Below the pieces are notes generated by a model that was not told the origin of the DNA, made no database searches, and saw only the letters and a list, made by a program, of their open reading frames with translations. Both the position numbers and the translations under genes were made by a program. Shown here in pieces: positions 32,640-44,169 of a stretch of DNA of 64,000 nt. Within the stretch, counting starts at the first letter, position 1. Each line of letters begins with the position of its first letter. This DNA comes from Lineolata rhizophorae (Eukaryota; Ascomycota; Dothideomycetes; Lineolatales; Lineolataceae). The DNA lies in assembly GCA_010093515.1 (NCBI GenBank), contig MU001709.1, positions 63,814-127,813 of the forward strand, in the 5' to 3' direction.

Positions 32640-34851
32640 ATGGGGCGTAAGTCGAAGAAGCGCCGCCTCAACGCGGCGACAAACGATTCGGCTTCTTCGA
32701 TGCAGGCGCACGGTGGTGAGGGAGCGATGGAAGCTCACCAGCCACGCGACGACGCGACGAAGCCTGAGCCCACAGCCGAAAACGACGGAGAGTGGGAAGT
32801 CGTCGCTGAGCGCGGTAAGCGCAAGAAGCACCCGAAGCACACTGGCCCTCCATCTTTCAGTTTCTCGCCTTCGTGTCGTCTGCAGACTAGCGTCAAGTTG
32901 AACGACCTTCAGTTGCTTATCCTATATCTTTTCGAGGCCGACAAGGCGCCGACTTGGATTAGCGTGGCGAACCGCCCCGCTGTCCGCCGTATCGTGACTG
33001 TGATGGTCCCGGGTCTCGAGCGCGGCATGTTTGACGGCTCGGTTCCACTGCGCGACTCGTTTGCAATCAAAAACGAGTCGGAAGCTTCAGACACCACCGA
33101 AAAGGTCGACAATTCGACCAAACCACCTTCGCAGCCTCCAACAGGCGGCACGTCACCTGACGAATGGTATCCCGTTAAGCTTGTTGCGGGGGCGTTGCCT
33201 CAAGAACTGAAACCTCTAGCTGAGATATTCCCACTGCTGTGGCCCGTCCAAGCGCCCGGCGACGCTCGGTATAGCAAACTCCATTCGCCCATTGGCGGTA
33301 TCTTGCAAGCCAAGCGTACCGAAAAGGCGAAACATTGGAAGGGTCCAAATAACATCAATGGTAGCAAGCGGATGCCCATCACCAAATGCCTCTCCTCGCT
33401 AGAAGATCTCCAGGAAATCGACTATCCGCTTCATCCTGCTTTATTCATCACTGAAGAGGACAAGGTGCGCAACTCGTTGTCTAGACAGGATAGAAAACAA
33501 ACTACTCAATATGGATGGGCCGATTCCAGTGTCGAGAGACTAGAGGATGGCGAAGTGGCGGACAAGGACATTGAAGTGGGAAGTATCACGCAAGGCAGAA
33601 CCGTCCTCGCGATCGACTGTGAGATGTGCCAGACAGAGGAATCGTCGTGCGAGCTCACTCGCGTCAGCGTTACATCGTGGGACGGTTCTGTCGTACTGGA
33701 CACGCTTGTCAAACCTAGCTCGCATATTACCGACTACCTTACACGGTACCTATAACCCGAGCTCCTGCGAAGTGTTTCGAGACCGCTAACCATACCATGA
33801 GAGCAGGTATTCTGGGATTACGGAGGAAATGATGGCACCGGTGACGACCACTCTTGCAGACGTTCAGAGACAGCTCAAAGAAATCGTCACGCCCACTACC
33901 ATTTTGGTGGGACATTCTCTCGACTCGGATCTGAAAGCCCTGAAATTCACTCACCCCTTCATCGTCGACACGGCGTTGCTATATCCCCATCCGGTGGGAG
34001 CACCTTTGAGACAGTCCCTCAAATTTCTGGCACAGAAACATCTCAAAAGGGAGATCCAACAGAGGCACGGAACTACAGGCCACGACAGCGTCGAAGACTC
34101 CAAGGCGGCGCTGGATCTCGTTAAGCTGAAGTGCGAGAACGGTGAAGACTACGGGACCTCTGAGGCCGCTACAGAGTCGATCTTCAAACGTCTGTCGCGC
34201 CAGCGCAAGCCGGGAAACTTCGTGGTTAGCGCTAGCAATGTGTATAGAACTTCCGCGTGCGTCGACTGGGGCCAACCGCGAAAAGGACACGGCGCTTGCG
34301 CCACGGTCTCCTTTGGATGCAAAAGCGACGAAGAAGTCGTCCAAGGCATCGCCCGCGCGCTAAAAGGAGACAGTGGAATAATAAGTGCCGATAACGTTAG
34401 CGCCGTTGGCGGCGCAGCACCGCCCGGTGGGGTGGATTTTGTATGGGCTCGTCTGCGGGAACTTGAGGCGTACCGCGGATGGTGGAACAGGTCCAAAACC
34501 GTGGACAACGAAGAGCTGCGCCAGGCGGTGATTTCGACCTCGAGAGATGACACTGGCGACAAGGACCAAAACCCGCCAACCTTAGCAGAGCATGTGGCGA
34601 ATACGGTGAAACGCATCATCGAAATTTATGATGCACTGCCCTCATGCTCTGCTTTAATCGTGTATAGCGGAAGCGGCGATCCGAGGCAGGTGTCGCGGAT
34701 GCAGGAGCTTCAAAAGCAGTTCCGGGAGGAGTACAGGACCAAGAAGTGGGACGAGCTCAGCGTGCAGTGGACTGACACAGAGGAGCAAGCGCTGAAGAAT
34801 GCCTGCATCCAGGCGAAGAAGGGCATAGGATTCCTCACGATCAAGCAATGA
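32640..34851 (+). CDS. REX1: REX1/RNH70-type DEDDh RNA exonuclease
   Basis: 3'-5' exoribonuclease of the REX1/RNase H70 group, which trims 5S rRNA, tRNA and other small RNA precursors in the nucleus. Two exons, 32640-33745 and 33807-34851, give 716 residues in frame. A basic N-terminus ([10 protein letters not shown]) suits nuclear import. The region [20 protein letters not shown], near residue 80, is typical of this fungal group. Catalytic residues are all present: AIDCEMC with Asp326 and Glu328, [11 protein letters not shown] with Asp410, and [11 protein letters not shown] with His461 and Asp466. The C-terminal ~240 residues have no motif I recognise. Yeast Rex1 is about 550 residues, so this protein carries extra N- and C-terminal sequence. 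REX3 is a less likely match because of length and the N-terminal region. Confidence 0.88.
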
Positions 34852-36917
34852 CGGGTGACACTGATGTAATAATAATCAAAGGAACGACTAGGGAATAGGA
34901 TTGTGTGGTGGTTACTTGGTGTGGGGCCACCACTAGTAGCTGTACGTTAGGGAGCTTAAAAGCAAGGCATTATTTTCAGCCTCCGCACGGTTAACTCGGC
35001 CATTAGGCAGCTATTCTCGTGAGCCATCGGTTAACTTAGGATTCTCGAATTATGCGTCCGTCCGAGACAGGCTGGAGAACGGCTTGTCTCAGATCCGGCA
35101 TCCCTGCGCACCGCCCGCCACTTTGTTGCTCGTATAGGCCGCGATTTACCATAGGGGCGTCTCGGATCCGGCACGGGTTGGATCGGATTCGGCTTCGCCT
35201 GGAGAAGGCAAGAAAAGTTGTTGAGCTGTCATCTTTTGTCGCAGCCAACACGTCTCACATGAATGGGTTGGCATGTGGGCAGCGGGGGACTGGCGCGGCC
35301 AATAAGGGCGAAGGAGTGTAGGCGACTCGACGAGCCGACAAGGAGGGGCGGGCGGCGAAGGCGAGAGGGATAATAGTGTGTCTCTGCAATAGTGTCGCGC
35401 GATATTGGCGAGCAGGCGCTGAGATACCCAATTCGGGCGGCTTTGGCGTTGGCGTAGCTGCGTTGGTACCGGCCTGCCGGGCTCCTATTTGCTGCTATAA
35501 CGAACGTCGGCCCTCCTCTGCGGCCAAGTGCCAACACCCTCCCTACAGCGCAAAAGTTAAAAAAGGTGCCCTTCCTGCGCAGCCACAGCCCAGGCGCCCG
35601 CGGAAGCGCAGCTGCCTTGGTAATGAAAGATAAAGAAAGAGGGGGGTTTACTTCTGAGGCGTCTGGCTCTGGCTTCTGGCCACTGGCTACTGACTACTGC
35701 GGAGTCGTCGACGCGGTATTACGTATCTACAAGCGTCCGACACAATCTAAGTGGATGATCCCGTCTGATCTCGTGAAACGCCAACTGCAGGAGGAGTAAT
35801 CAAGACGACATCGATGCGAAAAACCTTCCTCTTTCTTCTAGTCGAGCGGCGAAGCGGACTTGCGGGCGACGCCAACGTACAAAGTTAAATCAGGCAAGCA
35901 TTCGTCAACTGCTGTCCAGCGCGCAACACCTCGTATACAGGACGAAATGCAATGAATCATCTAGGCGAAGGCGACGTTATGCGCTAGTCGACCGCACACT
36001 ATAACCTACGCAGAATGACGCCAACGCGAAAGCGGTGAAGGCGAAAGCAGGACAACAGTACTCCGTACCAACGAAGGTTTCAGCGAGCCCGGAGTATCTA
36101 GGCGCCCTGGCCCCAATGCGACCTTGGCGTAGAAGGCAAAAAGGAGAGGAGCTAGAGCAAAGAGGGGAAAAAAGAATTTCGGGCTCGTATGCATCCGATG
36201 CGCGAATCAGGACGCGAGGGGTGCAATTGGCGTCTAAATGGCCGGCGGCATCTGGCGGACGACGGCGTGCCGGCGACCAAGGGCTAAAAAGCTTGGGGCT
36301 GATGCTCGGGGGGGCTAAGATTAGAGATGAATTGCATAAGGGCCTGTAATCACTACAGTCTCTGCGGGCCAATATACGGCATTATCTACTAGTCGCACAG
36401 CCCTGCCGCATCAGGCCTAGCGCGCTCGCGGCCGCCTGTAATTCGTCGACAACAGATGCGCCCGATTGTATAAAACTTGCGCCAGGTTCATTATCACCGT
36501 CTGAATCAATTAACGGTCACATTACACAGGGCCCATGCCCAGCGCCTGAAGTGGGCCGGGCCTGTCTTTGCTGAATGGATTGTAGAGGGGAACTGGAGGG
36601 CAAAGGCTCACCGCACAAGCGCCCATTCCGGACTCGCGACGCATTAATAACTGAAAACTCTTGCCGATCCACATATTGCAACATCCACATGTATTTGCTG
36701 CACGTTGGCGGCGCCGAATTGTGAATAGTAGTACCAACCCCGGCCTCAGTTCCAAGTGTCAGCAGCCGCGCGCGCGCACCTTGGTGTGCCCCAGTGGCCT
36801 TCTTTTCACTAGGAGATCCTTATTAACTCGAGGGGAAAATCCTGTTACCCAATCCCGACGCCATAGAGGTTAGTTTATAAGGAAACGCATCGCCCGAGGA
36901 TCCCGCCAAATAGTAAA
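34852..36917. other. 2 kb intergenic region upstream of the Mis18-like gene
   Basis: No gene is supported. ORFs at 35376-35633, 35977-36372 (minus) and 36035-36349 lack motifs. GC content rises toward the next gene, and short direct G/A-rich and GCGCGC tracts occur near 36770. The last few hundred bases are probably promoter and leader of the downstream gene. Confidence 0.4.
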
Positions 36918-39900
36918 ATGGCCGGAAGGAGCATCGCTCTGGCACACTCTGCCCAAGTGGTGCAGAAACACACTCCGCACGACTCAGACGCTCCTGCAGC
37001 AAAAGCAGGAATAACCAATCCGGCGGCAGACGAGGATGAGCTGGGACAGGATCAGGCTGTTGCTGTCGCTGCCGTTGAATCTGCAGAGGCATTATCGCCG
37101 GTAAACGGCGTCGAGTCCGCTAATAACGCGGCGAGCATGACGAGCGATCCCAGAGTCACTTCCACGACAACGGACGGCGACGTTGATATTGCGATCGAGG
37201 ACGCCGCCGGCCATCGCTCGCAGCCACCGCTACCGGCTACGCCCATCACGCCGACAGAGGACGACGACGACGACTACAGCACAAGCACCGCAGCCGCCGT
37301 CGCGGCCACCGCCTCTGCCACTCCGACCTCCACCGCCAGGCGATCCACCAGAGGCCACTGCAGGCGCTGCAAGACCGTCATTGGCGAGTTCTACAACGCC
37401 TGGCGCAAGATCACCGGGTCGTACTACCTGCCGGCATTCTCCAGCAGCTACAGCGCGAAGGGCGTCCGCAAGCAATCGCAGAAGCGCGCCACTAGCAACG
37501 GCACGGCGCTCGACGAATGGTGAGTTTGATACGGAAGTACTACTACGTACTAGCACGTCTGGGGCGCGCGTGCTCCACTCGCCAGGGCCGCGGGCCAATC
37601 GACTCGACTCCGAGACCATCTCGGATCGTCGCGGAGGGCTCGTGGTAATACTTTTTGCTGTCCAATCCTTCCTCCCTTTGCGGCTGGCGACGGCCAGCAG
37701 TCTCTGCATGTTTTTTTTCCGAGTCCCTTTTTTGCTTTTTGCCTTCCTTTGCCCCTCGGTCCGAGCTGGCCGGCTTTTCGTCCATGCGCCGCGGCCCTTT
37801 TGTCTTTTAGCGCGCAGAGTCAAGCGCGCCTTGTCACGGCGTGGTGAGCACAGCGCCGTGGGGTCTTTGCCCGTTATGGGTGAGACTCGACGGACTGGGC
37901 CCCCTGCTGCAGGACGCCACGCTGCTGCGTCGTCCAGTGCTTGGATTTGTGTTTTAGCAGAAACTGTTATCCATGGATGGTTTTTAAATTGGCGCTAATC
38001 TATTCAAATTTTTGCGCTAACTCGCACGCTATATCCTAATATCGGCTATACCTCATGTTTGTTCATCCTCCAGCAGCGTCCCTCTGCCCCCTCCCCCTGG
38101 TCGCCGATGCATTTTTATTCCCTCTGTCCCCGGCGGCCCCCAGCCAATTTTTTTGTTCGAATCTTCTTTTCTCTCTTTCGCAAACCCCTCGCTCGTTTTT
38201 TCGCTTCGCTTCCCGAGTCCCGGGTCCATTTAGCTAATTGCCGGGCTGACTTTTCTTTGCTTATTGCCTCCGCCGCAGCGAGTTCCAAGTTCTCGTGTGC
38301 CGGGCCTGCAACTACAACCTCGGGCTCGTCTGCACCGATCAGGTGCCCGCCTCCAAGGCTTCCTTCAGGTGAGTCGCGAGCTCCTGTTCCTTGTTCCCTC
38401 GAGACTCCGGCCCCCTGTTCCGCCTCCAACCCAGCCCAGGCCGTCCGATCACTCTCGTTTTGCCCCAAAAGGCGGCCCCCTACTGCAGCTGGACCCCCAG
38501 CCACCCAAGCCCGCCACTGGCGCCCCTTGCCCGATCCAGCCTGCCCGCGCTCGCCTGCGGACACTTCTGGACGCGCACCGGCGCAATTGGCCGGCGGCCT
38601 GTGCATATTCGCCAACCCTTGCCCTATACTTTTTTATTTTTTTAATCATGCCATAATTCGATGATGCGGGCGTGCTTTATCGGCCGCCTGTTGGCCGGGC
38701 CCCGTCCACGCCGGCCGCGAAGCTAATTGCCTGGAAAGGGTTCGCGAGTTCTTCAAGTTGCGTCACGTATTTTTCACCGACGAGCAGAGCGGGCGCGAAG
38801 TTCCCCCGGCCGTTGAGGAGGCGCGCGACGACGCGGCCGCCGCGACTGCGACTGCGAGCCGTCGCCATCTTATCTCTCCCACCGTTGGTGCCGCTGCGGA
38901 TGTCGACGGCGTGGATCAGGCCTCCGCCGCCGTGAAGCTGCGCTCCCCATATCCCGCCAGCATGGATGCGCCGCCGGCCCAGCCTTCGGCTGCCGCCGCA
39001 GCGGCGCCCACCCCTCCAGGCGACGCGCCCGCTGACGCCGCCGCGACTCCGCCAGCAGCGGCTGCCCCCCAGGCCGCCGATCGTTCGGCTTCCGCTGGGT
39101 CTGCCGGGACGGGCGATCGCCAGACGGGCCAGGAGCAACAGCAGCAGCAGCAGCAGCAAGAGCGACGAGAACCGCAGCTAGAACGAAGCCCACGAGAGCC
39201 GCCGCCACCCCAGCCGGGCTCGTCCCGCTCGTCGCCCACGCCCGACCAGCCCCAGCCCGCGCAACGGACGATCGCTCCCGGTGACAGGGAACCGACGCCG
39301 CCGCAGACGCGGCCGGCGGTGGCCCATCCCAGCGCGCCGGCACCGGCTCCACAGCAACTGGAACATCCGCACCACCAGCCGCTACAAGAGCGTCCGCGAA
39401 TTCAACCGCAGCCACAACCACCTTCCGATAATAGTAATCCTAATGCAAGCTCGGCCGCTCCCAAGCCGCCCGTCCAGACAACCACCGCACCCCGTCCGAC
39501 CAGCCACAACACCACACCGACCTCGACTCACCATCCCCCTGCTTCCGCACCGTTCGCCAGCAATGCGCCGCCGCCGCCGCAGCTGCCCGCGCAGCAGCAA
39601 CGATATCGCGAACATGTCCCGGTGCAGGTGGTGCCTTCCAACGGCCACCAGGCCCCGCCGGCGCACTACCAAAACGGCGCCGTGCGCAGTCCGACCGATC
39701 TGAGCGGAGACCTGTTTGCGCATGTCCAGGCCCAGTTCGCGCACCAGACTGTCTCGTTCAATGCGTCGCTGCAGGTTTGCGAAGACCACATCAACCGCCT
39801 CGACGCCGCCATCAACGCGCTTCGCGTGGACCTGCACCAGACCAACGAAAACATCGCGGTCCTCCATGCCCGGATTGAAGGCCGGTCATCTGGGCCTGGG

Positions 39901-41905
39901 ACAGACGACACGGCGCTCGAGGTGATGGCGTCTAGCCTGCAGGCGACCACTCACAAGGCCAACGAAGTCGACGACGTCAAGGTCCAGCTAGAGCTGCTGA
40001 AGCGGCGAGTGAAGCGCGTAGAGGATGGTGTGTCGCCTGGGTCTGCGCACCCGAGCCAGAGCCCGTACGGCGCCAAACGGGAGTCCTCGGTGCACATCGC
40101 GCCGGCGCACCCGTCGCAAGCCGGAGGCGCTGCGCATACCGCCCCGCACCCACACGCGCAAGTCGCGCATCCGAGCGGCGCGAGCTCGCATCTGGTCGGT
40201 GGGCCGTCGATGTATCGGGGAGCGTCGGCGTCGTACTACGCGGCGCCGGGAGCCGGGCCCGACATGGCCGCACAGCCGTCGGATGCGGCGTCCCAGCAAC
40301 CGAGCGGGTGGGTGTCGGTCAACCAGAGCGTGAAACGGCCGCTGCCGAACGGGATCGCGGACGAGGCGCCGGGTCGCGGGGCGGGCGGGCCCAACGGTGC
40401 GGTTGCGCCGCACCTGGGGTCGCCCAAGCGGCCCAAGCTCGCCCCCATCGAGCCGCGCCGCTCCTACGACGCCGCGCCCGCTGGCTCCCAGCCGCCCGGC
40501 GCTGGGGTCCCCGCCGGGGCCACGGCGCCGCCGGCCGCCTCCCAAGGCCATGCGCAGCAGCAGCACGACCGCATGGACACGTCGGACGACCACCCGGTGC
40601 ACGCGCCGCACCAGCACCAGCACCAGCATCAGCACCAGCATCAGCACCATCAGGCCGTCCCGCGCCGGACAGACTCGCACGAGTCGGCGTCCGGGTACGC
40701 GGACGTCGCGCCCGCGCCATCGGGCGCCGTGCCTGGCGCGCCTTCGACCTTCATCCCGTACTCGACGCAACAGGACTTGCAGCACCACGCCGACGACGCA
40801 TGGCGGGCCGCGGCCGGCGAGGTCCAAGGCGCGCCGCTGGCGTCGCAGCCGCACCATCATCACCTCGAGCAAGTCACCACCACCCGGCGAGGGCGTGGCG
40901 GAGGCCGCGGCGGGCGTCCACGTAAAAGCAACCTAGGCATCGTTGGCGGCACGCCCGAGTGGGACATCGGGCCAGACGGCTTCTATAGCGCGCTGACGCC
41001 GGCGTCAATGCGAAGTAGTCGGGCAGGTGAGTTCTACGTTGTTCTGCTCCAAGCAGATTGTTTGTTTCGGCCGTCTAACCCAGACCACAGGCCGCGGCGG
41101 CGCGGCCATCGTGACCGCCACCTCGCCCGCGTCCCGGGCCTCGCTCCCGCACGACCCCTACGCCCACACCAAGAAGACGCGCACCAAGCCGACGCGCAAC
41201 GCCGACGGCATCCTCATCCGCAAGGACGGCCGCCCCGACATGCGCTCGCAGTCGTCAGCCGCCAACCTGCGCAAGGTGCACGCGCGCAAGGAGCAGGAGC
41301 GCTCGTCGTTAGACGCGCAAGGCTTCAGCCCGCCCTCGGCCGGGTCCTCGACTAGCGCCCCGCAGCTCCCGCTGCATGGCGGCGGCGGCGAGCATTCCGC
41401 CGGCGGCGCGCGGCAACAAGGCTTGCGGAAGAGGCTGTCGGAGCAGCGGTCGCCGAGCTCGACGCCGAGCTCGGGCGCCGAGCACGCGGCCGCCGGTCCG
41501 GGCGCCGCGTCCGCGGCCGCGGCTGCCGCGCCCGACTCCGCCGTCACCTCGGAGGAGGAGATGCGCCACGTGCGCAGCCGCCACGAGGACGTCATGCGGC
41601 AGGTGTTCCCGGGCGGCGCCCCGCCGCATCACCACGCCTCGTACGCGCGGCAGGTGTTCTCGCGGGAGCAGAGCGGCGGGAGCCAGGAGGAGGCCGAGGA
41701 CGATGAGAGGGAGGGAGGCGAGGGCGAGGGTGAGGGCGAGGACGAGCACGTGGAGGAGGAGAGCGAGGAGGACGGGGTGGTGAGGGCGAAGGTGGAAGGG
41801 ATGGGCGAGGAGGTGAGGATGGAGGCGGTGCCGGAGGCGGGAGTGCAGGGGAGTAAGGAGAAAGAGGGGGAGGGGGACGAACGGGGAGAGCCGATGGAGG
41901 AGTGA
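36918..41905 (+). CDS. Yippee/Mis18-like zinc-domain protein with coiled coils and AT-hook
   Basis: Four exons, 36918-37519, 38279-38368, 38739-41026 and 41091-41905, give 1264 residues in frame. The introns are long for this window (759, 370 and 64 bp). A zinc domain is split across exons 1-3: CRRCKTVIGEFYNAW (Cys148, Cys151), ITGSYYLPAF, then CEFQVLVCRACNYNLGLVC (Cys201, 208, 211, 219) and EFFKLRHVFF. Two CxxC pairs about 57 residues apart, with YYLP-like and NLGLVC-like strands, resemble the Yippee/Mis18 beta-tent fold. Heptad-rich helices follow at about 571-612 and 617-660, then an AT-hook-like RGRGGGRGGRPRK near 948-960. A basic segment, TKKTRTKPTRNADGILIRKD, precedes an acidic tail. 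The remainder is disordered. Assignment to the Mis18 centromere pathway is inference; a different zinc-binding chromatin protein is possible. The exon-3 acceptor (GGAAAG) is weak. Confidence 0.65.
40611..40653 (+). repeat. CACCAG/CATCAG repeat encoding His-Gln
   Basis: About seven hexamer units encode alternating His-Gln in the disordered part of the Mis18-like protein. It is a potentially length-variable coding microsatellite. Confidence 0.85.
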
Positions 41906-44169
41906 AGTCGCGTGGAGAGGGAGTGTACAGTCTCTTGATGTGTGGAAGAAATTGGTGACATTTCCTCTGTAGGCGGAAAAATTGTTGCGTGGTTACGGAA
42001 CCTGGGTGTGGGACAAGGGGCGAAAACGGGTGTTTATTTGCTGATGTCTTGTGCTTTTAAGCTTCAAGTCTGTGGATGGAGCGACTTCTTATTTTCCGCA
42101 CAGCTCGATACCCTACTGATTGTTGTCTTGTCTGCTGGTCTTCTGCGGATGCGCGTATACGTTGTAATCTCGACTGGGGCTCTCTACATTATTGCCTTTC
42201 CTATCCTGTATTGTCCATTCTTGCTTCTTCTCGCCTTTCTCCTTCTCGATACTACGTTGTGCTCTACCCTTCCCTCTGCTATTCACTGTTTCAAAGTAGC
42301 GGTTGCATTTGTTTTCTCCTACCGAAAACACGGAGGACTCATTCCTTTTGGTTCGGCGGCTTGCCGAGGGCGATTGTTGTGCAAGGCGTTTGCAAAACAT
42401 TGGTGGCAGCTTGTGGTTCAGATTGAGGGCTTCAAGTCCCGGGTCAGGAATTCGTGGTTTAGATGGTCTAGTCAGTGCGTGCCCTGCCGCCTGGATGGCC
42501 TCTCCACCCTCAGTGGCTTCTTTGTAGCGAATTATATTGATACGCACGAGTAATGACCCGACGGTGCCTGATGGTGTAGTGTTTCGGTGTTCTAGCGAGT
42601 CACAGTGCTGGGTCGGTGCACGTGATCGGGACGGTTTCGGTATTTTCGGCGTCGAGCCAATGGGAGAATTTGGAGCTAGCCCAGGCAGCAGACTCAATGT
42701 GTGCGCCATTGGAGAACGCTACGTAGACATCGCGACAATCAGTCGGGAAGCACTCTGGATCGGCAGGAAGTGGCTGCGACTCGGAATGTGACCGTGGTGC
42801 GCCGCATCCCCGAGTCCTCAGCCTTGCCTTGGTGCCTAAGCCCGGTCTCCCTCTCCGTCTCGCCCCAAACCTGCGGTGTTGGGGCCTGCAGCTCTTGGCA
42901 CCAAACACGCGGCCAATCAACGCGCCCCGTTTCGAAGTGCCGCGGGCGGGCCCCCGGCCGTTCCTGAGCAACCGTCGCCCGCGACTTTTGTGTTCCACCA
43001 CCTCCACCCGCTCGGCCGCCGCTTTCCTCGACGACGGTGCATACCTCGCTCCACGTTTTCTTGCCACTCACCACCGGGCACGCTCCGCAGATCGACGGGC
43101 TTTTGGCACGATTTCGGCTCCTTTTTTCGGTCTCTGCGGTTTGGCGAGGCGCTTCGTCGGGCGGGCTGAGGACTGCTCGGGACCGGCCCAATTGACGAGG
43201 GCGGTGACGGGTCGACGACGGGCTGCTGGTTTTGCGCGTGCTCGGCTAGGTGCGCCGACGACGCCGACGACGTCGACGACGCCGACGACTGCGAGGCAGA
43301 CGATTGCCTGATTGCGCGGTCCGAGAGGCCGGCCGCGCAACCGGACCTTGGACGAACTATAAAAAGGGCGCCGCGTCGCTCGTCGCCGCCTCGCCTTTTC
43401 GACGTCCCTTCGAGCTCCCCACCGCCGGTCGTGAAACCGAGCGAGAGGTGGAAATAATATTCTGGAAAAGAGGATCTGGGAATAGTCTTGAGAAAGGAGG
43501 TGGAACAACTGGCGCACTCGAGTCTAGAGGTCTCATCTGCCTTCTTTGAGCCTGCATTGGCGTCAAGTGGACATTTGTAGAAAGCTCCTCAAAATAGCTT
43601 CGACGCCTACCCGCCGAGAGGTCTCGCGGTCTCCGACGACGCCTACTACCCTTTATCCCCATAGCGGCCGTACACCCCAGGGATATTCACAAAAGCACAC
43701 ACGCTGCATGGGCCGGGGAGTGAAGCTGCTGGATTGGCGGCACCGAGCGCCGTCACGCCCGGCCCGGCTGAGCTGCTCACCTCCCTTGGGGCCTGATCTA
43801 TAGGCGTGTAGGGGCGCGTCGGCCGCGTCGCCGTGACAATACCCTTCATTTGCGTTTCGATCTATCTTCGTATCTTTGGTAGTTGTTTCGTGTGTTCTAT
43901 TCACGTTATCTACGGTAGCCTGGGATAGAGCGCCAAGATATCTATCCCTCACATTGCTTGGGTGGGGAACCTATCAGTACGGTGGAGCAAGCGGGCATAC
44001 CTGGATCCTCGGGCTCGGCATCCTCGCGTGACGCCTTGCTTATGACTGTGTTTCTCTCATCCATACTGTCGAATGCTAGTCTCAAGGATACAAATGTGAG
44101 CGTGCCCCACCTTGTTCTCGTCTTGTTCTCCACTTGTTCTCCGCTGTTCCCCATCGGTTCTAACACACG
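41906..44169. promoter_or_regulatory. 3' region of the Mis18-like gene and upstream region of RAD53
   Basis: From 41906 to about 42600 the DNA is T-rich and transcribed-tail-like; its long ORF (41942-42553) starts at a GTG and looks like chance hydrophobic reading of T-rich sequence. A CACGTG box is at 42619-42624. A GACGAC-type triplet run lies at about 43256-43290, and a TATA-like CTATAAAAAG at 43357-43366, about 800 bp before the RAD53 ATG, may mark an upstream transcription start or an unannotated short transcript. No coding gene is supported. Confidence 0.4.

Noticed and set aside
41942-42553. 203-codon hydrophobic ORF after the Mis18-like gene
   Set aside because: Begins at GTG in T-rich 3' untranslated-type DNA; hydrophobicity follows from T content and there is no family signature.
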